64,000 nucleotides of DNA from NCBI GenBank assembly GCA_916613615.1, contig OU744732.1, forward strand, positions 51,296,227 through 51,360,226, given 5' to 3'. Origin of the DNA: Steromphala cineraria (taxonomy: Eukaryota > Mollusca > Gastropoda > Trochida > Trochidae). Under the pieces are notes generated by a model, which saw nothing but the letters and a program-made list of their open reading frames with translations, was not told where the DNA came from and ran no database searches. The position numbers were made by a program, and so were the translations under genes. Below are positions 47,101 through 57,604 of this stretch, one piece after another (within the stretch, counting starts at the first letter, position 1; each line of letters opens with the position of its first letter).

Positions 47101-47427
47101 AACTATATATCTGAAGGCGTATTTCCTTCGAAGCTTGAATGGCGAAAAATTGTAAATACAACTGTACATCATTATGAAGAACACCTATGGAAAATGAAAA
47201 CTTCTTTTAATGCAAACATGAGTCTTTATGGACGCATCCACACCAAACTTAATTCCCATATTCTTTGGCATCTAGCTTATTTACATCCAAACTATAAATC
47301 TGCTATACAATTATGCATTAAAGTCTCATCACGAGGAAAAATATCTAAGGAATGCAATTTATGCAAATACCATACTAACGATTATGACTTTCATATACTC
47401 TTACATTGTGAACACCTTAATCCATAA
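44111..47427 (+). pseudogene. LINE ORF2: AP-endonuclease and reverse transcriptase, two lesions
   Basis: Endonuclease motifs: LLTWNVRGV, ALQEHWLS, LGDLNSD, MIDYILIS and SDHFP. An in-frame TAA at 44903-44905 interrupts the frame, which then reopens to 45724. A one-base change in an A-run (about 45695-45705) shifts into KSPGPDKITNEHI and the RT domain: DNEKAFDRIW (motif A), GVGQGRVISSWFF (motif B, odd), LLADDTTLV (motif C, Leu in place of Tyr/Phe before ADD). C-terminal CNLCKYH...HILLHC. An in-frame 60-bp rearrangement sits at 45383-45500. Confidence 0.85.
45383..45500 (+). repeat. Inverted-plus-direct duplication inside LINE ORF2
   Basis: GCAAATGTAACCAGCGTCAA... (45383-45407) is perfectly inverted at 45445-45469. 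CTTTGACGGTGAAACTGCAA... is direct at 45412-45443 and 45469-45500, with one mismatch. Confidence 0.92.
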
Positions 47428-47815
47428 CGAAATGCATTTTTTGTCTTTATGATAGATCTTCTTGAGGTTGATGTTTATGTTGCTTTTGAACTACAAGATG
47501 AAATTGATATGCTTGCCTTTTTGTTTGGTGGTGAAACTGAGTTTAATAAATATATTGACCAAAGTACCTGGGAAATTATCATTCTACAATTTTCATTATA
47601 TGTACATGACCTGAAACATCATTTCCTACAATGATACTTTCAAAAACTAAATTCTCTGCATTGAAACTGTTTTTATATTCTAATTTAACTCCCTAATTGG
47701 TGTATTTGTATATATCATTGTATCATTGTAACATTGTATCATTGTTTTTGTTTTTGTGTAAATAATTGTATTGTATAAATGTTATGATCTTCGGTTGAAA
47801 CTGGAGGAAATAAAG

Positions 47816-47817
<2 letters not shown>

Positions 47818-47846
<29 letters not shown>
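47818..47846 (+). repeat. (CT)n tail of the LINE
   Basis: About 14 CT units at the element's 3' end. Confidence 0.9.
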
Positions 47847-47849
<3 letters not shown>

Positions 47850-48229
47850 TACATACTACTGACGTTATCGTGAATGACTCAGTGTCAAGCTGATAATTAC
47901 ACTTGTGACGTCAGCCTATGTTCTTTTCTCCAATATTTTTTAGTAATGGAGTGTTGTATTTTACATTCAAGTTTTTCACTTGAAATTTCGATTTTTTAAG
48001 TATTTCAAGTTTTTGAAAAGGCATTGAGTTGAGTGTAATTTAAGTCATATCCGAGTAACTCTCCATTCCTAAAAAATAATGCAGTGATCAGAACTACGAG
48101 TCAGTTGAATTTTGCAATACTGTTTTGCTTTTCACCTGTACACCTTTAATCTTTTATAACATGGATGACTTGGCAATATCAGCCCCATCTGAAATTTAAA
48201 TGAAATGATACAGATAAATATATGCTTAC

Positions 48230-48281
48230 CTATCGTTTTACCAAAGAAGGTGCAAAATAAAAATAGTAGGGCAAGTCTCAT
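48230..48281 (-). CDS. Orphan duplicate of gene F exon 1 (F')
   Basis: A second 52-bp signal-peptide exon with the same 17-residue sequence as gene F exon 1 and the same donor (gtaagc). It lies on the far side of the LINE. No exon 2 sits between it and gene F, so it is either inert or an alternative first exon spliced across about 7.2 kb into exon 2 at 41002. Its TGATAAGCAG box (48307-48316) is intact at 26 bp. Confidence 0.75.
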
Positions 48282-48306
48282 GTTGGATTCTTGACTTGTG
48301 TAGATT

Positions 48307-48316
48307 TGATAAGCAG
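48307..48316 (-). promoter_or_regulatory. GATA-type box upstream of orphan exon F'
   Basis: TGATAAGCAG at 26 bp, copied together with the exon. Confidence 0.45.
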
Positions 48317-49345
48317 CCCTTTATCAACTAACGTGACATCTGGTGGTTTTCAAGAGATAGTGTAAATAACCTATGTAGGCATCATCAGAGGACATGTAAT
48401 AACTAAGATCGGAATCAAATTTTAAATGTTACAAACAAATACGATAATTATTAAAAAAAACTTTGCATTTGGACTTGCATACTAATCTTTTCAACAGTGT
48501 GAAGTTTTTACACCATGGCAAATATAGATACATGCTGACCAATGTAATAATTTGCATATTTCCTATGGTTTCCGGCGTCCCTCCTTATACAATAGAGACA
48601 AGGATACCTGCCATCTATGCTAAGTAAGGAAGACTAGTACTAGGCACTGCTCTAGTGTCCGATAACAGTTAGTGATCTCACAGGCAATCTGTAACACAGG
48701 CCTGCCAAACGAAACTGCCTTATTGTGCAGAAATAAAGATGCGCGGTATTATCAATATATCGGTATATTGCATTACAGGAACAACATGATACGAATAAAT
48801 TTACAATATATCGAACGTTATAAAATGAGTAATTTCCATCCGAAATTACATAAAACACAACCAAATAAAACATGATTTATGGAAGGTTCTTAACAAATGT
48901 TGTGAAAATAGTTTAAATATGTATACAGGTTATAAACAGTGATTGGAAAATCTTTCTTTCCCAAACACGACTGATAAGTGAGAAGTTATTGTCGGTCTTT
49001 ATGCTCATATTTTGACAAGATAGTATAACAATTCTTGATTTGAAATATAACAATATATAGCAATTCGTATTGCAATACGCTTTTCTGTATCGCATCAATC
49101 ATCGTTGGGTAATTACTCAAAATGCTACTGTCAATGTTTTTGATTTTTACATTCTCTGTATAGAGAAGTAAGCATTCATTCTGGAATTCTGAAAATTATG
49201 ACAACACTTTTGAAGTTCTCATAAACGTTGAATAAATGAACCAAAATCAAATTGAATTGAATACCTTATTTATTTGATAATCAACACATATATATCTGAA
49301 TCTTATAACTCTTAATATTTACGGAGACAAATTGGAAAATGTCTG

Positions 49346-49370
49346 TCAGCCAACAATTTCACCATTTGGA
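49346..49370 (-). CDS. Gene G terminal exon
   Basis: 25 coding bases after catttcag give (S)PNGEIVG-stop. Confidence 0.82.
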
Positions 49371-52300
49371 CTGAAATGAAATAAAAACATTTTTAGAATA
49401 TGAAAGTTATATAAAAACTGTTGTACATTTTGCTATCTCTTGATTCAAAACGTTTGATAGTTTGATATTTCTTCAGTATTTTTGTCAATCTTATCAGTAA
49501 CTTTACTCTGTAACGGTAACGTCACTTAACACATGATATAATGATGTGTGTAAGGTTGGGTTCAGGATTAAGTCCAATTGATTCAGGTAAGTACCTGATT
49601 AAAAAAATAGCGAATAAAACTAAATTATTGGAAATATTAAGAGATAAATGATATATATACCTAATAACAGAATATTTTCTTTAACTCCTGTTTACAAGAA
49701 GATGTTCGAAATTAGATAACCCCTTACCTTGACCTTTGGGTCTGTACGTGAAAGTTATGTCAAAACTTCTTCAAAATAAACCAGTATTCAAAATGAAATA
49801 TGTTGAGTTGAGGAGGATAACTCTATCTGGTTACAATGGTTTTTAAAGATCGTTAGCCTTTATACCTCTTTACAAATTACGAACGTTAATTATTTCAACT
49901 TCTTCACTTCCTTGCTTACAACATGACCATATATTCTAAAATAATGTCGTTACAGAACTTAAATGAAAAATAAATAAAAGTCATTTATCACCATGAGATG
50001 ACAAAATATTGTCGTTACAGAATTTAAATAAAAAATAAATAAAAGTCATTTATCACCATGAGATGACAAAATATTGTCGTTACAGAATTTAAATAAAAAA
50101 TAAATAAAAGTCGTTCATCACCTTGAGATGGCAAAATATTGTCGTTACAGAATTTAAATGAAAAATAAATAAAAGTCATTTATCACCTTGAGGTGGCAAA
50201 ATATTGTCGTTACAGAACTTAAATAAACGTAAATAAAGTCGTTCATCACCTTGAGATGGGTAAACTTATCAAGGAAGTAGACATACATTATTTGTTACTA
50301 AGTCTCATAAGTTACAAATTATTCTATCATTCTGGTATACCTGTGTTCACAGAGATAATCCTCTGGGACAGAACACCCCCCATCGTTCCACTGGTAGCCT
50401 GAATTAGGTTTAATCTGAACGCAGTCTTCTCCTGCTTGGTTGTTAGGTTCTCCAGGATGCCAATCAGAGTAGGTGAGTTTTTCACCTGTTGCCCCCCAGG
50501 TGAAGTTTCCTTCACTCATCATGTCGTTAGCCCCGATCCAAACACTAGCCGGATGAACTATTGTAAAGAAGACATTAGAAACCATACCAGAATACACTTG
50601 AAGGAGAGAGAGAGAGTCTTTATTTCCTCCTTTGGTAACCGAAGATTACATATAAACATCACATTGCATCAGAAAAATATTAACATGATTATGTATAACA
50701 CTTCTAAACATTCGATATTTGACGTATTAATCATCGTAATAGAGTATCTGATATTTCTGTAACACTGATCTTTTAACATTTTTAACAAGAGCCAGGTGAA
50801 CTATTGTAAATAAGACATAAGAAACCATAACAGAATTTATAACCTACGAGGGCAGTTATATCGAGGTTGATATTTTTCATATGTTGCCCCAGGGCAAAAT
50901 ATCATTTTTTCATTGTGACGTCACGTAATAGACAATGATTTGACGTCACGGTTTACAATCTATACGGGCCGCCATCCTCTAGTCTGCCTATGCTGAGAAG
51001 TAGGTTTTCAGCATTTTCTTAATTTTGGGACAGCGGTAATAAACAGAATATTATATTCGTGCCCATGACATACAATGTTTACTACCCTCGTGCCTAAATA
51101 TCAGTATGTCCCTCGCTCTCGCTCAAGAAATACTAATATTTAGCCACTCGTGTCGTAAACATAGTATGCCATGGACACTCATATAATATCATCTATACAT
51201 TTGTGATAGTGTATCTGATATATTTATTTATTACTCAACCGTGGTGAGATCACTCATTAGATAACAATGAGTTGGTAACACACATGTGTGTTACCATCTC
51301 GTGCAAAGAAACGGAACTACTTTCGAACGTCACATGACATTGTCCAATCACGTGACTAATGTCAAATTCTACTTTCTCAACAAAATGTTAATTTATGTGA
51401 AAGAATATTATCTTAGCGGTTTTTTTTACATTTTAAATGCATTACCTTTTTGCTAACCATCAAAAATCAATCATTCGTTTGACCACTTCACTTGGGCACC
51501 TTAAGTGCCGTCGCAACCGATGTTGCCTCCTCTGCCTACCGTGACATAAACATGGCGCTTCAACTGTGTAGGCTACTTGCTTCATTGCCACCCAAACCAT
51601 CGTGTAACTACCTTTCCCCAAGATCTATCTCCCGGTTCCTATCAACAATTCAGTAACTCATGTCATTGTAATCTATCAATCAATCCTCTGCCGTTGACAC
51701 TACAAAATAACGTGACCTAGAAACAGGACACATTCCGATGACGTCACTTGGCGAACTGATGACGTCACGTTGCGAGAGCATATGTGTTGACAGTTTTCTT
51801 TGCTTCTTAGTGTTTATTTTATCAATGCATCATTTGAAAAAGGAATATTTTTCACCAATAGAATTTGTATCATGTTTATGACATGTGTAAACATAAAAAA
51901 AAATAGCTAACTATTTTATTTAGATTCATGGAAATTCATACGCTGGTTACACGATTGTTCCAAGTCAGCTGATTCTTGTTTTGACGATTTATTTACATAA
52001 ATATTGATATTGAGGGTTGAGTAATAAATAAAATACTAAAGTCATGGTAATGTGATAACATGTTTAAGCAACTCGTGAATAGAAGTTGGTATCAGACTCA
52101 CTTTCATTCGTCTGATACCAATTCTATACACTCGTTGCTTAAAAATGTTATCACATTACCATTCGTTTAGTATTCTCTATGTAACACTGATCTATTAACA
52201 TTTGTATAACATCAGCGTTAGCGACGGTTGTCATGCATATGCATCATTTTCCTAAAAGTCTTGACATATTGCAAAGTGAATGTTTTTTATCATTTTCAAT

Positions 52301-55300
52301 TTTATTCAGTCCAAATACCTAAAAAAACAATTGATGCAATTGTTTCATGTTTGTACTTTTGCGGCATTGATATAAGCAGAGTTATTGCTTGTTTGCCAAA
52401 CCAGATTTCTTCGGAAATAAAAATATGTTTAAACCAATTTCATAATGGGAACTTTCAGCAGGAACAATTCTTTATTTACCCAACTCGAAAGGAAATGCGA
52501 CAATAAAATGTCATGATTTCATTTAGCTCAAAATAGTATGACAGTGTATAGAATTGAATTAACCTGCATAAGTACTAGTTGATTGTTGGTTGAGTATGGC
52601 TAATGTAACAAGAACTTTAGAGTTAACCATTCAACAATCTTAGGAGTCATGAAGTTGCATTTGTAAGTTGGTTGTCGCAAAACTTTGGAAGTTTAGGATA
52701 TATGACAGAGTGGTTGCTAGGCAAAATGATATCAAAATTGAAAAAAAACTTTTTTCATTAGAAAAACATGTTCAAACTATATAAATGCAATAAAGTTATT
52801 ACCATGAGTTTATGAATGATATGATTAATGTTCCAAATGGAAAACCTACCTTGATATCTTTTAATGTAGGTTTTAATAAATGCATTTTCAGCAGCGGTTT
52901 CTATGTAAACAAGATGTCCTCCATGTTCCTCACAGATGAACTGAAATTCCGAATTTCAATATAGAAGGTAACTGATAAAGCATTAAACATGACCTCGCAT
53001 ATGAAAATTACATATCAGCGTAGAACATATAATATAACAACTCTTTATTGTCCTCAATACATTGAAAATCGGATAATTGTTTTGTGCATTTTGGACCTGG
53101 CAGCCCAAGTGCAGCGCAAGTTAATGCGTTGTTCTTGCCTTAAAATGATCAGTGTCAAGCAAGGCAGCAACAACTGCCATCTTTTAAAGGGGCGGTAGCA
53201 CGTTTTTCGTACGTTAATGCTAAATTTATTATGACAGAATCTCATTTACAAAACCAATTATCCATAGTCTGAGAAAAATTATAAAGATTCACATTAAGTC
53301 CATTGGCGGCCATTTTTGTGTGAACACCTTTAATTCCTTTTGTGTAAGAAGAAGGAATTGCATTGCTAAACTTTACATTATATATACTTGATTAACGAGT
53401 GCTTCATTTGGTTTAAATCCAATGTCATTCAGTTGGAACTATTTATTTTCATTTTCCTGATATCACCGTATATTCCCCCTAAAAACGTGCTATAGTGCCC
53501 TTTTAACGTTTTTTGGTATGACGCAACCGGGATTTGAACCCTGATATTCCGGGTGAAGAGCGGACCAACTGACCTACAACATGTACTTACATTGGCCTTG
53601 ACCCATTCTTCTTTGGTTTGATACAGAGAATAGCAGGAACCTTGGAATGCTGTCCAAAAATCAGGACAATCAGTACCTGGCAATGTGAAACTTTTAGAAT
53701 AAGAAGCTAAATGCGAAAGAATAACCTGACAGCATAATTGAAAAAAATGCAACTGAATAAATGTCAACCTAAAAAGGAAGAAAAGTCAGATCAAAGAAGA
53801 TGGTAACCATATCTATACACATTGGTCTTTCTTAAAAATAGCGTAAAAAATAATATAAACTAGGACTGCCGCGGCAGTACTTAGGTCTTCAAGACTTCCT
53901 GTTTGACCTTCGCACACTGTTTGACCTTCACATGGCTTATTGACTAATACATTATCAAAATTACCCTATTTCACTTGCTATTCAACGTTTTAGCCTTTCC
54001 AGAAACTTCAACACGGCTGTAAACAAGAATCATCTCAGGTTATACAGTCTTGTTGCTGCCTGATAATAGATAAAACATAAATGTATCATAATCATTCAAA
54101 ACGAAAGTAGGATTGACCACATTTAAATGCTCCGAAATTCAATGTTAATGTTTAATCTAATTTTAATGAGATTTATCAAAGATTGTATGTTCTTTTGGTT
54201 TTCTAATGATATATAGAACAACCAATTATCATGTTTCATTGCTTAGCAATGAGTATTCAAACATACCCACCAAAACACCCGTTTTCCAAAATGCAAAGTT
54301 TGACCCTTCCTCGTGACCGGAAGTGATTATTCGCGAGCGATTTTATTCTTTTATCTTGAAGACCTTGCTAATGTCTAGCTCTCATGCATAAATCATTCAA
54401 TTCTTTGGTCTGGTTTTTGAGTTATCTGCCCTTGAAGTTGGCGATTTTGAGATTTTTGTCAACTTTGAAAGATCACAGCACAAAAAGTATTATTGTTAGC
54501 ACTATTAAACTTTAAAACTTTTATGTACAATACTTCAGCTACATTCAATATGAATTTCAGCTCTCTGGTGCAAGTATCTTCAGAGGAGAAGATTCTCAAA
54601 GGCGGGTGGGGTCGGAAACGGTCGAAAATGCACTAAAAGCAAGATGGCGGCCAAACCACGTGACCTACGAATTTGTCCTGTTTTCCTTTTTTTCATGATT
54701 TTTTATTGCGCATCTTTTAAAACAAATTTCAAGTCTCTAAGTGCATTTTGAAAAAAAATCAATGTTAAATTTTCGATTTTAGATTCGACCTGGACCTTTA
54801 ATGTAGGAGTCGATTTTGCCCAAAAGCTTCGCATGTCGATTCCAGGGTAAGGGGTATCTGCATGCCAAGTTTTGGCGAATTTGGAGCAGCCTTTTGGGCT
54901 GTAGCTCTGTCACCAAAAAAAAATACAAATAATAATAATAGAGGAAAAGAACTTAAAGAAATCGGATAATAACAATATGTCTTCCAGACTTTGTCTTGAT
55001 GACCTAATTAAACAACAAACCGTATATCTTGGTACATACTACAGACGTTATCGTGAATGGTTCAGTGCCAAGCTGACAAGCAGCATTAAATTACACTTCT
55101 GACGTCAGTCAGTTTTTCACTTGAAATTTCGAATATTTAAGTATTTTAAGTTATGTTTGTGAAAAGGCATTGAGTTGAGTGTAATTTAAGTCGGTAAATA
55201 TCTGAGTTACTCTCCATTTCTAAAAAATAATGAGCCATGGGCCCTGGGGCCCTCGGCTCCATCATTTTTTAGGAATGGAGAGTTACTCGGACATTTACCT

Positions 55301-57271
55301 ATACAGAGAGACAAATACAGGTACTACAAAAGCTAAAAATGCAAGAACGTTCGGTTCCATTATTATCCTGAAAGTCAAAAAATGGTTTAAGTGATACCCT
55401 GGGACGACATCAGACAAGCCAAGATTTAATCAACGAGTCACCAGCAGTGGACCGCTACAACTTCACTACGTCTTAGAAGTCAACGGAGGCAACGTGAATA
55501 GAAGCATGAATGTGTGAACAATGTTGAAAGAGCAACAGGAATAGGAAAAAGAATGCGGTCCTCTTGAATGATCATCATCTGTCAGTGTCACCAGAACTAG
55601 TTTCGTTTTGCTAAATTGGCAACGAGTGTTATAGTGTCATGAGTTTACCTTTTGTTTCTTTAGCGAAGGCAACCTGTACATGGTCACATCATCCAACGAT
55701 TGACTACAGGAAGTCACAAACGACATTTCAAAATGAAATAAACATTAAAAATATGTCTTGATAACTTGATAAAGCAATTGTTGTTTTTCGATTATTGACT
55801 TTAATGACAAACTCTGATCACAGACGTATTTGAAGTTTGATTAATTCAAAACAGTCAATATACAAATATTACATCGAGATTTAGTAAGATATACTGCATT
55901 TTGCCAATGTGTTCAGATAGGTAGTCTGATGTATTTGTATAATATGCAGTGATCAGAACTACGATTCAGTTGACGATTTGCAATTCTGCTTTTCACCTGT
56001 ACACCTCTAATCTTTTATAACATGGATGACTTGACAATATCAGCCCCAGCTGAAATGGAAATGAAATGATACAGATAATTCTAAGATGCCTAGCGGTTAG
56101 AACAATCGAAAAAAAAGTACTTTATCAGACAATAAAGGTATAGTTTTTACATGACGTAACAATTGAATGACGCTATCCGCTCTTCCCCGCTGCCCCCTCG
56201 TTATCACGCGTGCCCATGGTAACCTTTGATCTCGGTTCTATCAATCAACATGGCGCATCCCTATCAACTGATTGCCAAACTTTCATGTCCGTCACTGGTC
56301 ACAGAAATGAGCATGTCGTTGAAAAGCTACATAACAACTCGATCTTACAGAGGAACAACGCTGCGACCAATGCTCTGCCTCCGACATGCTTGTCGAGTGA
56401 CCACGTTGACATTCCACGTCAGGTCACGGGGCCCCGTAGCATTTGTGACGTTGACACACGTCAACCGTCTCTGCCAAGCAACGTGCCATATAGCTCAACC
56501 AATACAGTTTGTACATACTCCTTTTCATGGTGTACAGCTCCTCCAGTCAGCTGATATTAGCGGTGGTACCATTAACTTCAACTTTTATGACAACAGCAAA
56601 GAATGATAGATCTACATCTGACACGCTTCCTTGCAAACAATACCCATAATTCTTTGTGGAATGTCAATCACGTGATAAGCCTTATATGGGAAGTTTGGCC
56701 CGAACTGCATGATCGCACAACCTGGCTGTTCAAAAGTAACGTTTTATTAAAAATGAGAAGTCTGATATTTCTGTTTTGTTTGAACAATGAAAAAACAACA
56801 AGAGAATAAAATTTTAAACTTTATAAATGAGAAAATAAAAGTGCTACATTAACATAATCAACTGTTTCACCAATAAACAATATTTTTGAATTAGGGGGTG
56901 AGTTCTAAACATGGAACAGCCAGCAGTTAGCCCTGTTCATGGATATATAATCTAAGTTATTTTAACAATATTTTAATTTGAAATTATAAGAATGTTTATA
57001 CTTCCCTGCAAATAAGTTTGGTATCTTAGAAAAGAAATAAAGTTTGCTCTACCCCAATGTGTTTTGTAATAAAGTATAGTTTTGCCCTGAACTATTACAA
57101 CGTTAAAGCACTCGGACTACCGTCCTCGTGCTTTAACTATAATAGTTCAGGGCAAAACTATACTTTATTACAAAACACATTGGGGTAGAGCAAACTTTAT
57201 TTCTTAAATATATGCTTACCTATCGTTTTACCAAAGAAGGTGATAAGTGAAAGTAATAGGACTAGTCTCAT
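49346..57271 (-). CDS. Gene G: secreted C-type lectin (EPN type), complete
   Basis: Exons 57220-57271, 53591-53676, 52850-52940, 50341-50557, 49346-49370; 471 nt, 156 aa. Signal peptide MRLVLLLSLITFFG... . Nearly the same protein as gene F, with small changes in exon 4 (PNSGYQ, WNDGGC, SVPEDY). Tail SPNGEIVG-stop; AATAAA at 49269-49274 (minus). Introns are much longer than in F because of later insertions: a truncated LINE and hairpin-rich DNA in intron 3 (50599-52220), a ~1.1-kb A-tailed element (53865-54941), and a ~1.1-kb block ending in a 174-bp hairpin only ~10 bp from the exon 1 donor (57032-57205). Confidence 0.93.
49941..50262. repeat. 65-bp minisatellite, 5 copies (gene G intron 4)
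   Basis: Same unit as 38536-38725; starts at about 49941, 50006, 50070, 50135 and 50200. Confidence 0.9.
50341..50557 (-). CDS. Gene G exon 4 (EPN sugar loop)
   Basis: 217 bp, acceptor acaatag, donor gtatac. Encodes VWIGANDMMSEGNF, WHPGEPNN, EDCVQI and QWNDGGC. The acceptor is duplicated at about 50794 by the LINE insertion. Confidence 0.93.
50600..50790 (-). mobile_element. 5'-truncated LINE copy with (CT)n tail
   Basis: The minus strand reads AATCTTCGGTTACC, GGAGGAAATAAAGACTCTC and (CT)n, matching the 3' end of the full LINE. Flanked by a ~50-bp direct duplication (50547-50598 and 50790-50840) that begins in exon 4. Absent from gene F. Confidence 0.8.
51552..51656 (+). other. Short ORF resembling a mitochondrial presequence
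   Basis: 34 codons after AAACATGGCG: Arg/Ser/Leu-rich and without acidic residues (MALQLCRLLASL, SPRSISRFLST). Possibly a captured 5' exon of a nuclear gene for a mitochondrial protein; ATTCAG is followed by TAAC, one G short of a splice donor. Confidence 0.2.
52032..52174. repeat. 143-bp hairpin
   Basis: Arms AATACTAAAGTCATGGTAAT... and ...ATTACCATTCGTTTAGTATT. Confidence 0.8.
52850..52940 (-). CDS. Gene G exon 3
   Basis: 91 bp, donor gtaggt. Differs from F by AFIKTYIK in place of AFVKTYIK. Confidence 0.9.
53184..53506. mobile_element. TTAA MITE family 1, copy 8
   Basis: Duplicate of copy 7 with small internal deletions. Confidence 0.85.
53516..53578 (-). tRNA. Deleted tRNA-Glu-like copy
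   Basis: Homologue of 40834-40904; the D-arm region has lost about 8 bp (GAAGAGCGGACCAACTG on the plus strand), so it cannot fold. Confidence 0.35.
53591..53676 (-). CDS. Gene G exon 2
   Basis: 86 bp, acceptor ttgccag, donor gtaagt. Same residues as gene F exon 2. Confidence 0.9.
53865..54941. mobile_element. A-tailed insertion in gene G intron 1
   Basis: Starts with a 14-bp palindrome ACTGCCGCGGCAGT and ends CACCAAAAAAAAATAC plus (AAT)n. Missing from gene F, so it entered after the F/G duplication. No ORF recognised. Confidence 0.6.
55204..55288. repeat. 85-bp hairpin
   Basis: GAGTTACTCTCCATTTCTAA ... inverse. The left arm is native sequence (compare 41393-41420), so the right arm is a new inverted copy. 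Confidence 0.8.
55290..56078. other. Gene G intron 1, middle part
   Basis: Mostly absent from gene F; nothing recognised. Confidence 0.45.
56250..56606 (+). other. Coding-like fragment, unknown
   Basis: An ATG in good context (AACATGG) opens 118 codons ending ADISGGTINFNFYDNSKE-stop; a second frame (56210-56554) is open as well, so the true frame is uncertain. Less AT-rich than the surroundings. Possibly a captured or processed gene piece. Confidence 0.2.
57032..57205. repeat. 174-bp near-perfect hairpin beside gene G exon 1 donor
   Basis: Arms AAGAAATAAAGTTTGCTCTA... and ...TAGAGCAAACTTTATTTCTT; only about 9 bp separate it from the gtaagc donor. Confidence 0.9.
57220..57271 (-). CDS. Gene G exon 1 (signal peptide)
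   Basis: 52 bp; ATG at 57271-57269, donor gtaagc. Encodes MRLVLLLSLITFFGKTI. Confidence 0.9.
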
Positions 57272-57296
57272 GTTGGACTCTCGTCTTGTGTAGATT

Positions 57297-57306
57297 TGAT
57301 AATCAG
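57297..57306 (-). promoter_or_regulatory. GATA-type box upstream of gene G
   Basis: TGATAATCAG at 26 bp; one change from the shared form, GATAA core kept. Confidence 0.5.
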
Positions 57307-57604
57307 CCCTTTATCAACTTACGTGACATCTGGTTGTTTTCAAAAGATAGTGTAAATGACGTATGAAGGTATCATCAGATGACATGTAATAACTAAGATC
57401 GGAATCAAATTTTAAATGTTACAAAAAACACAAAAAAACTTTGCATTTGGACTTGCTAAATAATCTTTTCAACAGTGTGGCGTTTTTACAACATTGCAGT
57501 TATAGATACCTGCTTACCAATGTAATAATTTGCATATTTCCTATCGTTTCCGGCGTCCCTCCTTATACAATAGAGACAAGGATACCCGCCACCTATGCTA
57601 AGTA

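Larger units (their letters stand above)
42191..47846 (+). mobile_element. Non-LTR retrotransposon (LINE), near full length, inactive
   Basis: Layout: 5' UTR (42191-42444), ORF1 (42445-44103), ORF2 with AP-endonuclease and reverse transcriptase (44111-47427), 3' UTR ending GGAGGAAATAAAGAATCT and a (CT)n tail. Frameshifts and a stop make it inactive. The zinc-like CNLCKYH...H.LLHC end and the RRM-type ORF1 point to the Jockey/CR1/I side of the LINE tree; the clade is not assigned. Confidence 0.9.
47847..48838. repeat. ~1-kb direct repeat flanking the LINE, right copy (carries orphan exon F')
   Basis: Begins immediately after the (CT)n tail with TGGTACATACTACTGACG and ends ATAAAATGAGTAATTTC, where the left copy meets the LINE 5' end. 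Confidence 0.8.
50841..52220. mobile_element. Hairpin-rich insertion in gene G intron 3
   Basis: Absent at the matching place in gene F (about 39060). Contains imperfect palindromes at 51043-51190 and 52032-52174 (the latter TTAAGCAACTCGTG.../...CACTCGTTGCTTAA) and a short ORF with a presequence-like sequence (51552-51656). Several elements may be nested. Confidence 0.6.
56079..57205. mobile_element. Insertion in gene G intron 1 next to exon 1
   Basis: Gene F has ACAGATAAATATATGCTTAC directly; in G the two halves are separated by 1.13 kb. The block holds a coding-like stretch (56210-56606) and a 174-bp hairpin at its right end. Confidence 0.65.

Noticed and set aside
49941..50262. Five regular 65-bp repeats
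   Set aside because: A minisatellite expanded from the three-copy array in gene F, not an array with spacers.
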